A stretch of DNA of 64,000 nucleotides from Aureobasidium sp. EXF-3400 (Eukaryota > Ascomycota > Dothideomycetes > Dothideales > Saccotheciaceae): assembly GCA_024195585.1 (NCBI GenBank), contig SWBL01000060.1:62001-126000 (forward strand). The letters run 5' to 3'. The notes beneath the pieces are model-generated. The model ran no database searches. It saw nothing but the letters and a program-made list of their open reading frames with translations, and was not told the DNA's origin. Position numbers and translations under genes: made by a program. Of this stretch, positions 11,171-23,100 are shown one piece after another. The stretch's first letter is position 1, and each line of letters opens with the position of its first letter.

Positions 11171-14100
11171 GGCGGGGGGTCCGCGTGGCGCTCCAGCTCA
11201 GAAGGTGGTTGTGATTCGTAGCGACGATGTTGTAGCGGAGTATCTGGTGCGATGCTGTACAGTGTAGTGTAGGACGACAATAGTGCTCTCAGCGCCGGCG
11301 AAGGGTGGGCGAGATGGGATGAGACGGAAGAATGGTCGAGCGAATTCGTGTTGGGAGAGGGCGTCAGAGTCAAAGTCAGATTTGGATTCAGCGCAATAGT
11401 GGTTTGGTAAGCACAATGAGGGCAGCACACAGACTTGACCGGCGGAACAGTTTGAAGTCCGAGAGTTCTCAGGGAACGGCCGCCTACGCAAACCGTCCGT
11501 AAGTCGCGAGGGTGTGCCCTTCTCCACTCTAGACATTCTAGACCGGCGACGAGCGTCTAGCGTCCAGGGCGTGTCTTGGCCATCTACGAGACGTCATCCG
11601 AGCCTCTTCCTGCAACGAGGCCCATCCGGTCTGTTCTAGAGGTCGACAGATGCTTCAGTCCATGCTCGTCCAGATGCTGCAGATATCAAATCCGACAGGG
11701 AACATGTCTGTCGAGATGGCCATCCATCTTCTCCATCTCTCTTTCCACCGAACAGCTCCTTGGCTCCACTGCGCATCAAAAGCTTATTCAGCGACACCAT
11801 TGGCTAGCCGTTTTGCGCGACAAAGAGAGAAAGAGCCACCCAAGACCCGCCGTGCCGGTCTCCCGACGTCATGCCCATTGGTGAATCTTCTTAACACCTT
11901 GGAGCAGACACCGTTAAGACCACGCGCTCTCCAAGTTCGGAGAGAGAACTCCTTAACGTCCTTTGGGACCATCGCCTTTTTTTACTCAACACACATGTCT
12001 ATCTTTTCTTTGATGAGGTTGGTGCATCTTACGACCATGTCGATCACAGTAGATCTTTTGCTTGCTTGCGTGTAATTCCACGCGACCGACCTTCTGGCCG
12101 CCATCTAGCTTTGTTCGTTACGGCCGTCTCTTCCTTCACCCTTCATGACTGCCACTCGATACGTACATCCGTCTGCTTCCTTGACCAGGGATCTCTTTGC
12201 TGCCAAGTGGCTTTCATAGAGATTGTACAGCAACACGCTGTCTTGGCGCTTTCGGCGGTCCGAGCAACCCTGTTCGATGATACTGCTGATCTCAATTCGG
12301 CTCGCAGCTTCCCTGCTTGCAAACAACCTTTGGGAATAATGCACTCTCCAAATCCTGCTGCCGCTACAGTACCTCATCTGACCCTTATCTCTGCGCTTGT
12401 GACAGTATGTGACAATACTCTAAGCCACCTTTAAGGGGCTATCAGACTCTTCCAGCACAGCCGTACGAGATCGTCGATCTGTGTCGCGCTGAGGGAGGCC
12501 GAGACGTTGCGACTCGTAACAGAGTGGATAGCTTTGTACGCTGCGCCCTTCAAGTCCCTCCCTACACTTCACGCTTGTATTCACTCTTTGATACTCGTTA
12601 TTCATCAATCTCTCCGAGAATCTTCACAGCTCTGGATATACATGACTGGAGTGGATACCTAGCATGTCTATCAATAAGTACTAGATTGCAACTGAAAATT
12701 TGGGCTAGCTCGCTTCAGCGGACTCGCTCTCCGCATGCATCTGCTTCTCCTTGCGCAACGCCGTTGCGATGCCAAGTCTGATTAGCCAACAAACAGATAT
12801 CCATCTGCGCCGCTGCTACGGGGGGCCATGGCCCAAGAATGCCGGCACTCATGCCCCTTCTTGGCTGCGAAAAACACAGTTGCCCTTGCAGAGACAGACA
12901 TACCGAACTCTACACCTGCGATATCGCTCTTTCTGGGCGAACGGCATGAGGTGTTGCCATACTTTGTTAGGGGGCACTCAGCACTTGTCCCTCGACGTAA
13001 CCTCTCCACGTTGCATTATTGGGCTTAAATCCGTCCAACGCAAACCAGCGGCTCATCTGTGTTTCACGGTCCCTCTCGCTCCCATGATCTCCAATCTGAT
13101 ACGAAATTTGAGCGCTTCTTATGGTTGGCTGGGTTTGACGCTTCTAAGTGATCAAAACATCGCTGCATCCTTACAGATCTGGGATGCCAACTTGCAGGTT
13201 CCTGGGCGTGCTATAAATGTCAACAACGTCTTTCAGGTCGCCATGCATTCTCAGGCGCGCCACACCCTTAAAGCCTCCAATGGCGTTCACCACAGATGAT
13301 ACTAGGCCGCGGCTTTTACTCATAACCGGAGGCATTATTGTAACGGTCAAGATCTTGCCTTGTTGTCCTTCCCGACCAGCGACAAAAGCTGGCTTGTGAC
13401 TCCAAAACTCCTTGATTGACTGCCTGCACTTCAGCTGTTGATACCTGTGACCCGTGCAAGCTTGTGGGTCCTTGATGCTAGATCCGAATAGGAAGTTGGA
13501 TATACAACCAACCAGCTATAAGTTTGCGCTACCACGGCTCCTGATTTCTGGAGTTTCGCATATTAAGCAAACACGTTCGTGGGCACTAATGTGGCTGGCT
13601 TTCGATATGTAGAACCAATACTCTCAAGACAAGATACCCGACCCGAAACGCCACAAGAAGCATGGCTCAAGCAAAGCCAACAACGCGATGTGAAGAGGTG
13701 AGAAAACCGGAGACGTAAGAGAACGAAGGCTCTGCAAAAGATGTATTCGAAAGCTTGAAGAGTCTGCAAAGACAACATCTAACGTCACCACTTTGTTCCA
13801 CCGAGGACTGCCGTAGGAGACAGAGACCGGTAGAGGGAACGACGTTGTGCTTCTATAGAAGATTTGAGGCTCAGAGTAACAAACCCGTTTCACCTGTAAA
13901 AGTGGCGAACCATTGCACAAACAACAACGGCGCAAGAAGCTTTCACACCTTATATCAAGAACGCAAGATTGCAATTCTGCCCTGGCAGAATGAGCGCTCG
14001 AAGGGCAGAATGCAGAGGACCTCTTTCTCGACTTAAGGTTCGAGAGTTGCCAGAACCTAAAACACCCTTTTCCAAGAGCTGAACCGCACATGCCATAGAG

Positions 14101-14634
14101 ATGACTCTAGTCTGATTATACGATCTGATCTACATTCAAACGGGTCATTCCCAGACTAGGGAGTTTCACATGGAACGGCGCCGACATCAAATAGCAAACA
14201 ACCAAGCTGGTTACCAAGTCTCTGTGAGCAGCATTCAGGGCTTCTGCATAATATCAAGATGTGTTCAACAGCTCTCTGAGTTTTGGTCTGAGCTGCAATC
14301 TTTGTGCCGCTATTGAATCCTGTTGTGCGTAGATTCGCGTCTTGTCATTTGCAAAAGCCTGAGATCGAGTCGTGTATCTCGAGTTGTTTCATGCTGGCTC
14401 CTTTGTCCTTGATTGTCAAGGACCAGGGCTTCTGGTATCCCCAAATTCCAGTCTCAGTAGATCGGTCGTGGATGCTGCTGCTGCTGCTTCGTGTGGTAAT
14501 AGCAGAGCACGGATAGCAAAAGTTTGGTAGGCATGACTCTGGTCTGGGCGTGCACGCCTGAGGAGTGGACGGTCGCAATACCTCTGGGAGGGAGAGCGAT
14601 GTGAGTGTGCCATGTGATAGACCGCCCAAACTCT
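11171..14634. other. Gene-poor region, 3.46 kb
   Basis: This is the longest gap in the window, lying upstream of the histidine kinase and downstream of the Faf1-type gene. Open frames of up to 182 codons exist (for example 12751-13299 plus and 13624-14091 minus), but their translations are rich in Cys, Arg, Ser and His and match no family I know. No tRNA, rRNA or transposon hallmark was found. A short GCT trinucleotide run lies near 14473-14487. It could hold a long 5' leader, a non-coding RNA or a decayed gene. Confidence 0.45.
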
Positions 14635-15661
14635 CTATCTCTTGCCTCCTCTTCCTCCACGACCACCACCTCTACCTCGACCTCCCTTACCACCTCTTCC
14701 TCCTCTCCCGCTGCTCTTTGGTCCAGTGATACCCTCTACGTCCCTCTTGCTCAACTTCAAGGTACCACCGCTGAATCTGCCCACGCTCGGGTTTCCAAGG
14801 CCTCTTTCCCTCTTGTTACCACCTCCAAATCCACCTCCCTTGCCATCTGTCCCCTCCTTTCGGACTCTTTCAAGGATGATTCCATTCTCCTTGGCTTCCC
14901 TCCTCCTCTCAATCTCCTTGTTTTCTTTCTTCTTCTGGATTCCCACTCGATGATGTATGGGCATGTTCTTTTGCGTAAAAATGGAAGTTTTGGAGCCGAG
15001 TTCGAGGAGACGGAGATCAGTGGCTTTATGGCGGTTCTTGCCAGAAGGGTCGGTAGAGAGAGATGAAGCGTCCAGGAGATGGGATTCTTTGAGCAAGCGT
15101 TGGAGGGCGAGGTCGTTCTTTAGATCGTCTTGTTCCGTGTCGCCCTCGCCGTCTTCGTCTTTTTTCTTTGTGGGTTGCTTAGATGTGTTGGGTGTGTCTG
15201 AGGAGGTGGGTGGCTTAGAGGACTGTTTTGGCGCAAAATGACATGATCAGCTTCTGAATCTTGAAAAACTTGTAGGAACGACTAATTACCATAAATGCTT
15301 TCAACGCGGCTTTGTCTGCTCGCTCGCGCGAAAAACTAGACATGTTGTGCTCGACCACCTCGATCGCGTCTTCGTCGTCTTCTTCCTCTTCTGAAAGGCC
15401 GTCCCAAGCTTCATCGTCATCTTCCTCCTCGTCCTCCTCCTCAACTTCGACTTCTACTGGTTTGTCTTCTTCTATAGCCTTGAATCGCTTCTCGAAGGCG
15501 CGACGGAACGCATCATTCAGCGCTTCCCTGTCTTCGGTATCCGATTCTGGTTCTGGTGCCGGAGGCGGAGGTGCTGTTGCTTTTGCAATTGTGGCTTTCT
15601 TGGACGGAAGTATCGACTTGGATGTTACTGCGCGCTTGCGCTTTCCTAACGCGAGCGACAT
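14635..15661 (-). CDS. faf1: 40S ribosomal assembly factor, Faf1/FSAF1 family (DUF4602)
   Basis: Two exons: 15290-15661 and 14635-15222 (67-nt intron, phase 0), 319 aa. The start MSLALGKRKRAV is basic. Residues about 40-105 hold an acidic run of Glu and Asp. The family core is LQRLLKESHLLDAS, then KATDLRLLELGSK, then MPIHHRVGIQKKKENKEIERRREAKENG. This matches the DUF4602 domain shared by yeast Faf1 and human C1orf131, which act in the nucleolus in early small-subunit processing (SSU processome). The tail is a Gly/Arg run (about 27 residues of RGG/GGR/GGK type), as found in nucleolar RNA-binding proteins; I do not recall it as a typical part of the family. The initiator is set by good context and because the frame immediately upstream lacks family features. 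Confidence 0.88.
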
Positions 15662-15998
15662 TTTTGGTGTATATGAGACGAGTTTGATGTAGAAAGAGCA
15701 AAAAGAATAATTCAAGTCATCAGGGTCTCGGGGAAGCCAAGAAGCTTTCTCCGCCCCGCATTGCGAATTATTTCTTCTTGCGACACGATTTAATTAATTA
15801 CTTCTACTCGTCATTGAGCCTGCCGAGCGATTGTTCTCCTTTTCGCACATCATGAACCAATGGTCGACCATATAAGCTCTCTGAAGCAGTACCACAAAGT
15901 ATATTCCTTGTCTCCCGTGTCTTGCTTTACCATTCCGTCGCCATTCGCTTGTCGTGGCTTCGTGTAAGGTGCAGCACTTTTGTATCGTCTGCACCATT
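15662..15998. other. Short intergenic region between two minus-strand genes
   Basis: The 337 bp hold the expected upstream region of the Faf1-type gene and the 3' end of the acetyltransferase gene. An AT-rich TTAATTAATTA stretch occurs at about 15790-15800. No other feature is seen. Confidence 0.4.
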
Positions 15999-17535
15999 TC
16001 ATTCTTCCTTGGGAGGAGGGACAGGTGGGTTGTTGGGCACAATCACCAATCCTGTTTCCCTGTGGAATGTCGTGATATCAAAGCTTCAAGGCTGTCAGTG
16101 TTGGCACTTCTCAAAAGTAGCGCATCTTTACTCACACTTGATTCAGCTTGTAGCCAATTTTCTTGGTCGTGGCCTGCTGTTTAAATCCCCAGGACTCAAG
16201 GTACGGAACCACCCATTCCCTGGTCTTTTCGTGCTCGGAGTTCATGAAATTGATGAAGATGCGCGAGACGAGACGCTGTGTACCAATCCCAAGCTGCTCT
16301 TCGATGTCATAGCCACCGCGCTCGGCGTAGAATTGGTCCAGCAGTCCGAGGAGCTTGTCAATGAGACATTTGCTGACCCCTTTACGTCTGCATCTGGGAT
16401 TTGAATCCACAAAGACGCCGACCTCGACAGCGAAACGCAAAGCTGTTCGCGGACCAGCGAACTCATCAGCATAAGCAAATCCGAGAACAGTGTCAATCGC
16501 AGGTCGGTCCTTGAAGCGTTTCCTGCCCCCATAACCTCTGGGCGAACAGGCGACAAGAAACGGCAAGTGGCCGCTTCGCGCGCTCTCCCATCGACCCTTC
16601 ATGTCCATAATGCTGACAGGCTCCAGTTCTGGGGTGCACACGCTGTGCTGGACATAGTGGTTGTAGATGTCGGTGATCTGGGGAATGTCGCCAAGCTGAG
16701 CCATGCGGACGAATAGGTTGAGTACGGGCTTGATTCTGTTGTCGATCATGGGTAACTGCTCAACGAAAGGTGGTTCCTTGGGCGGTTCGTCTAGGCTTTG
16801 CTTTGCACGATCTGGGCCAGTCTTTCTCCCGAAGCGAGCATTCATGAAAGCTTTAGGGTTTTGAAGGTACTGATTTGTCCATCCCTGGCTACCACGATCG
16901 TTCTTGCGCGCTTCCTTGTCTTGTGGTGTGTCGTTACGGGTGTCGCATCCATTGTGGCCGGAATGGATTGGAGGAAACTGAGCTGCTGTATTGCTACTCA
17001 GATAGCAAACCCAGAACGGTACGCAGTCATTCAAGTCAGATAGGTCTTGGGGGCGGGGTGCTTCGTCAATCTGTTGCTGCCAGAAAGACTGAAGGGTTTG
17101 ACCAGGCTCAAAGATCTGGGGAATCCAGGATCGTGGAACAAGCTCGGCCATAAGTGTCTCGTTGTGTTTCGTCGGCAGGAAGTAGAGCTGACCACTAGGC
17201 ACATTGCTTTTGCCGACGTTGAACGAAAAGTTGGTACTGCCTCTAACATTTGATGTTGGGCCAAGTGGTTTGGGCTCCACCTCGACTTTGCTTTGCCATT
17301 GTAGAACGGTTGATTGTAGATCGCGGTTTTTGTACACAGGACGTTCGGACCAGATGGGTGGTTCAGCGTGCTCGCCTCCCCAAGAATAGAACAAATGTGG
17401 ATCGAGTTCGTCGCCGTAATCGACCTGTTGTGTATCAGGAGGAGGAGTCAGAGAAGCTCCAGCTGTCATTTTCTTGAGGTCCTTGTCGCTGATCCATGGT
17501 GACTTCTTTTTGGGGTGTCTCTTTGTGTGGTTCAT
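15999..17535 (-). CDS. GNAT-fold N-acetyltransferase-like protein
   Basis: Two exons: 16136-17535 and 15999-16083, 494 aa. The 52-nt intron has donor GTGAGT and a CACTGAC branch site. The acceptor was chosen so that the end reads NQVFDITTFHRETGLVIVP, which resembles other fungal members. The N-terminal 270 residues look mostly disordered or poorly conserved. The acetyltransferase part (about residues 275-460) opens with VRMAQLGDIPQITDIYNHYV, continues with TVLGFAYADEF and EVGVFVDSNPRCRRKGVSKCLIDKLL, the last being the likely acetyl-CoA pyrophosphate-binding R-x-x-G-x-S-type loop. It ends in a segment on the order of WVVPYLESWGFKQQ. The substrate is unknown. Phosphinothricin-type or amine acetyltransferases share this fold, but I cannot choose between them. 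Confidence 0.82.
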
Positions 17536-18895
17536 GTCTGCGCACTTGGAAGAATGATGAATGCGAGTGTGAATGGTCGAAGTCGGACGAAGCTGAAAAG
17601 TTGAAGTTGCGGGCGTCAGTCGCGGTTGCCTGCATCAAAGTGAACGACCAAGTCCAAGACTGGAAGTGACGAAGCTATTGCGCGCCTTACTTTCAGCTTG
17701 CCTGACATCCGATGCAAACGCTGTCTCTGGCAATCCCCAATTCTCGTCGGTACACATTCACTAATCCAAATCACTGTTCAAAGAATCAAAGCTGATGGGT
17801 TGATGAAACTTTGAAGCCCCAACGATGAATAGATAACCTGCGCTAAACATCGAATGTGATTAGTCCCTGAGAAACAGAAATCCTGTCAGCAGCGATGCCA
17901 TGCCATCAATGGCGATGGAGATGAATACCGCTCGGAGGCTTCTGGGCAACTGCACTGACTCTACTCGTGTATACGGCGTTAGACAGCAGTTCCGGTATTG
18001 ACTGAGCGGATTAAGACCCAAGACCCTCGACACACTGCGGTCGGATTGAAAAACTGCATCGGATGTGAAGAGCTCGAGTCGGACAGAGACGTTCTTGACC
18101 GGGGAGCATGACCTGACTCGTCTACCTTTCTTAGCAAACTTGCGTTCTAGTGGTATCGACACAATTTTGCTCGGAGAGTCGTTCTACCATTGGCGAGCCT
18201 CCAACACACTACCTACGCAACCACCGCGCATTCACGTTCTCTGGCTGGTTTCCACATCGATGGCTCAAAGTCTTGATTGAGTCGATATTCGGATGTCACG
18301 CTTAGTCTTGACATCATGAACGTACTTCCTGAAGCAGTCCCTCGTCAATCAGCGGTGTCGCAATGAATCCTTGATATGAGGCTGGACATGATACTTTGGT
18401 TGCAAAGAGATGGAGAGAGGTTTGAGCCAGAGTCAGCCTTGATCTGGGGAAGCTTCCAAAGGAGGTGCAAAACTATCCTGAGCGGGGGCGCTCTTATCAG
18501 TACGAAAAGAGGCATACATAGAGATCACAAGAGTCAGTTATGACTCAACATGTCCACAGGGACAAGATATGAGTTGTTTGGATATAAGTACTTTGACAAT
18601 GATTTTCATATCTTCTTTCAACCGTCATACGCAGAGGCCCATGAGGCTAGACGTGTTTGGGCGTTATAGTAAATCCGGAGTCCACATCGGTTGCTACTCA
18701 ACCTGCGAAGACATGGCAATTGAGATTAGAGATAGAGTGCATACAAGCCTTGATCCTCACTTCGAATGTTTGTGGACAATACTTGTGATAGTATCGGAAA
18801 GCACGTGACCTGCTCTTATTCTTTCCTGTCTGTCATTTGACTCTTCCTCTCTTTCATCCCCTTGTACACAATTCAGACCCAATCTTACGGTCAAT
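17536..18895. promoter_or_regulatory. Divergent intergenic region, 1.36 kb
   Basis: It separates the acetyltransferase start (minus) from the GTPase start (plus). It contains only short unrelated frames. The last 60 bp before the GTPase ATG are pyrimidine-rich, as is common in fungal leaders. No other element is recognised. Confidence 0.35.
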
Positions 18896-19738
18896 ATGTT
18901 GTCAATACTTCGCAAAGCGCGTCTTAAGGACAAGGAGATGCGAATATTGATGCTGTACGTGAATTCAATTAAGCGTGGGTGCAATTGGCTGACCATCGCA
19001 TAGTGGACTCGACAACAGCGGTAAAACTTCGATAGTGAAAAACATCATGGGCGAAGACATCAATGAGGTCTCCCCCACTCTCGGCTTTATTATCAAAACA
19101 ATCGAATATGATGGGTGAGGTTGCCTAGGCATCTTGCACCAAGATGTGGAGCTGACAGCTGAGGTAAATAGATACAAGCTGAACATCTGTAAGGGAGGCC
19201 AGGGCTGGGTGCGAGGTGCCGACAGCAAAACTTACACAGAAGACAGGGGACGTCGGCGGACAGAAGACGCTTCGGACATACTGGAAGAACTATTTTGAGA
19301 AGACGGACACACTCATATGGGTCGTGGACGGCACAGACCGAGAACGGATTGACGATTGCCGACAAGAACTGGAGGGGCTTCTTCTACAAGAGGTAAAGGC
19401 TTCAACACGATCAAACGATGACAAGTGGATACTGATTAGAACGGCAGCGGTTGATGGGAGCGAGTCTGCTCGTGTTCAAGAACAAGAGCGATGTGACAGG
19501 GTGCATGAGCTCGGAGGAGATACGCAAGGTTTGTGGTTCCCTCGCCAGCCGCAGTGGGGTTCCAATGTTTACCCAAGCACGATACTGACTCGGAGAATCC
19601 GCGTAGGCCTTGCGACTCGACACGATTCACACGCACAGGTGGAACATTATGGAGTGCAGTGCATTGACTGGGTTGAACCTTCAGGAGGGCCTCAAATGGG
19701 TAGTGCAAGATGCCAAGGACCGGCTCTTCTTGTACTGA
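18896..19738 (+). CDS. arl2: ADP-ribosylation-factor-like GTPase, Arl2/Cin4 type
   Basis: Six exons: 18896-18954, 19004-19114, 19172-19188, 19247-19392, 19448-19528, 19607-19738, 181 aa (animal Arl2 is 184). Exon 3 is only 17 nt. The start [20 protein letters not shown] matches the Arl2 N-terminal helix and lacks a myristoylation glycine. G1 is GLDNSGKT (residues 21-28), switch I contains SPTLGF, G3 is WDVGGQ (63-68) and G4 is NKSD (123-126; usually NKQD). The C-terminal part reads [20 protein letters not shown]. Arl2/Cin4 works with tubulin cofactors in making alpha/beta-tubulin dimers, and so affects microtubules. The exon 4-5 junction uses a CAG acceptor at 19447 because the nearer TAG would break the frame. 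Assignment to Arl2 rather than Arl3 rests on the N-terminus and overall likeness. Confidence 0.93.
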
Positions 19739-20180
19739 TGCGCCATGAGGTTATGTATCGAACCTTCTATAGAAGAGATGGAAGACAGCTAGGGGCAGAT
19801 CGGACGTGAAAATAGACCAAAAGCATGAGATAGGGTGGGCAATCAAAAATTATATGATCTGTAAACAGACAAACTGCAGGGAAGTTGACGAAGGTGTTTC
19901 AGAAAGGCAGGCGAGCTGTGATTGGCCGAAGCCAAAGGGCCGCACGGCGCGTCACAAGTGCGGCCGGGACGTTGGTGGGTTTGGGGACGGTCGGGTACAC
20001 AAATAAATGTCAACAACAAGAGGGTGCCAGTGTTTAGTCGTTGGTTGACTGTTGAACCCTCTTCCTTCGTGTCAAAGTCGCCAGACACCTTCCAATCGCT
20101 GATCGTACCATTGATCGATTATGGATTAGATACCATCATTACCTAGACCCTACACGATACGACCCACCCCACGATAGACC
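19739..20180. other. Intergenic region, 442 bp
   Basis: It holds the expected 3' region of the GTPase gene and the leader of the next plus-strand gene. Only short frames are seen, none of them protein-like. Confidence 0.35.
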
Positions 20181-23100
20181 ATGGACGATACACCTGATCT
20201 CGACACAAACGCCTTCTTGGAGAGCGTGCGCGAACTCAAGGAGAAGAGACAAAGGGAAGACAATGAGCGTCAGGAGCAATTGGAGGCGCAGATCGCGAGT
20301 TCACGACTTGCTCGAAAGCTGGGTGCGTCACACGAGCCTCCCCAACAACAACCACGCCGGCCCCTACTAACAGATAGATTCAGAGAGCGAGCGAGGCATG
20401 TCATCACCGTCAATGTCACCGTCAACGAGTCCGCACAGGGCTTCTCCAAGCAGCGCCGTACCCTCCCGTGCCAGCACTCTCTCGCGTCCACCCCGCAGTC
20501 GCCCCATGTCTGTCGATATGGGCTCACCCACCAGGGCCTCGTCCGTCAGGCCCATGAGTATGATGTCTATCCCCGAGAAGGGTACTCCTCTGCCTTCTCG
20601 TGACTCGCAACGCTTTGCTGCGCCCGACAGTGCCGATGGCCTCAGTCGTACCATGTCGAGCGCCCAGAGCCGTCTGGACCGACCCAGTTCACCGACCAAG
20701 GGTATGGGTGGCTTTGTGCAGAGTGCCATGCTCAAGCGCAACGACAGTGTCAACAAGAGATGGAGCGTCACAGCTGGACCATCGTCTTTGGCTCGTCACG
20801 ATTCGACTGCCAGTTTCCGCAGCGCTGCCAATGCTGATGACACTCCTACTCGCCCTTCATCAAGCCATAGCACCATCAGCAACCTCAATATTGGCCCCGA
20901 CTCGGACACGAAAGAGGAAAAGCCCGAGAGAACAATCACCACTAGGCATTCGCGCTCGAGATCTATGGCTTCCTTCTCGGGCCAAGAACCTATTCCTGAA
21001 GGCCTCATGTCTCCACCACTTAGCCCAAACAAGAGATGGAGTCGTAGCCCCACCAAAGCCAGTTGGCTTGAGAGTGCACTTACTCGTCCAGAGTCTCCCA
21101 AGCCGCTTGCATCACCACAATCGACTCAGCCTAGTTGGATGGCGGACCTTGCAAAGGCAAAACAGCAACGCGGCACTGCTGAGGCTTCACCGTCACAGGA
21201 AAACATCGATGCTGCCAAAGCGCAGGACACACCTACCTTCGGTCAAGGTTTACTGAAGAGATCGTCTATGAGGAATACTCCAACACATTCTCCTAGCACC
21301 TCCAGAAACGTCACGCCTCCCACCAAGGCTAAGCCTATTTCGCTCGCAGGCAAATCTGCTCTACCAGAGCCCTCCACTCCTTCGCTCGACCTGACGCCCA
21401 AGTTATCCGAGAAGACAGGTTTAGAGAAGCAGGAGCCCACGAAGGAGGTACTGAAGGAAGAGGAAGTCGAGCAGAATCTCTCTAAGGAGGAAGAGCCAAT
21501 GGATAACCACCATGTCGACAAGAGCAAGGAGGATACGCCGAAGAAGGAAGAATCTGTTAAGTCAATTCCCTCGAAGCCAACTGCACTCTCCTCCAGGTTC
21601 ACAGAGAAGGAGCCAGTCAAGCCAGCTGCTCAGAAACCGAGTGCGCTGTCCTCGGTGCCCAATCTGCCGCCCAAACCGCAAGCTCTCGACTCTGTCAACT
21701 CCACCGCTTCCTCATCGCCTAGGTTTCCTACTCTGAAATCTCCAGATTTAAGGTCGGGTGAATTCAAATCACCTGAATTGAAACAAGAGACCACACCGAA
21801 GACCGACTTCCGCTCAGGCTTGAAATCACGCAGTGGTACTATTGGTGCGCAGACAGAGCAGGAGCCTGAGTTCAAGGCTTTGTTCGGCAAGCTCAAGAAA
21901 GCTCAGACTGAGAAGTACGTGGCACCTGACGAGCTGAAGAACAACATTCTTCGCGGTAAAGCAGGTCTATCTCTTAGCGCTGGTCCACAGAAAACAGAGC
22001 GGCGCGATGAGCTCAAGGAGAGCTTGTTGAAGAAGAAAGAAGAGATGGTCAAGGCAGCTGTGGATAAACCTGCACCGGAACCAAAGATTTCCCCAGCTCC
22101 TTCATCTGTGCCAGAGGCACTTTCTGTTCGAAAGCAGCTTGGCCGATCGAACAGCACACTCAACATTCCTGCTCCTGCAAAATCACATCGAGACATCACT
22201 CCTGAGGCTCTTTCATTCCACAAAAATCTCAGAGGCAAGCCTAAGGCACCTGTTCCGGAGAAGAGAGGCAGCGTTACCGAGAAGGCTGAACTCAAGCGCA
22301 CTTCTATGGAATCAAAGCCATCTTCTGTTACTGATGACAAGCTTGCGGAATCAGTACCCAAAACCGAGGACAAATCTGAACCAGAAACAAAAGAGCTTCC
22401 TAAGCCAGAGACACGTGAGCCTACCAAGCCAGCAGCACGAGAGCTTCCTAAACGAGTACAGCAGGAGTCTTCTAAATCTCAGGTGCAAACAAGACCTATG
22501 TCGAACAAGATCGCCGACAGGTTCAACCCGGCTCTCGCAGGACTGTTAGCGCGCGGCCCCCCGAGTGCGTCAAACACTCCGCCATCAGGAACTCCGTTCT
22601 CCCCTCCAGCAATGAGTCGTGTGTCTTCTGCGCAAGATGAGCCAGGAGAGGGTACTCAACTCACCCACATGACCAAGAGTCGTGCTAAGGGACCGAAGAG
22701 GCGCAAGCCGAAGTCAAGTGCACCGGAGACCACCGCCAACTCAACGCCTGCACCTGAAAAGCGCGTGCCTTCTATTGCTTCTACGTCTGAAAAGCGTGTC
22801 TCGTCTATCGCGTCTGAGACTGAGAAGCGTCTTTCTTCTGGCCCATCCGTCCCGGAAAAGCGTATCTCCTCAATCAACTTGCCATCACCAAGTTCGCCCA
22901 CGACTAAGACTCCTGTGCAACCTCGACCTAAGTCTGCGGCTGTAAGGGCTGCATCGATTAACCTTTCCAAGCCACAAATTGGCGAGGCAGAAAAGCCTAA
23001 GACTCCTACTCCGACAAAGTCATTGACATTCCCTTCTGTTCAAGCAGACAAACCAACGACTCCGGTGTCAGCGAGATCTTCGCTCGAAGTGGCGACAGCC

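Noticed and set aside
12751..13299. 182-codon plus-strand frame in the gene-poor region
   Set aside because: Cys- and Arg-rich, no family likeness and no sensible splice partners; noted only as part of the gap.
13624..14091. 155-codon minus-strand frame in the gene-poor region
   Set aside because: Random-looking composition with many Ser, Cys and Leu; no motif.
14605..15066. Ser/Thr-rich 153-codon plus frame
   Set aside because: It is the complement of the RGG tail and core of the Faf1-type gene.
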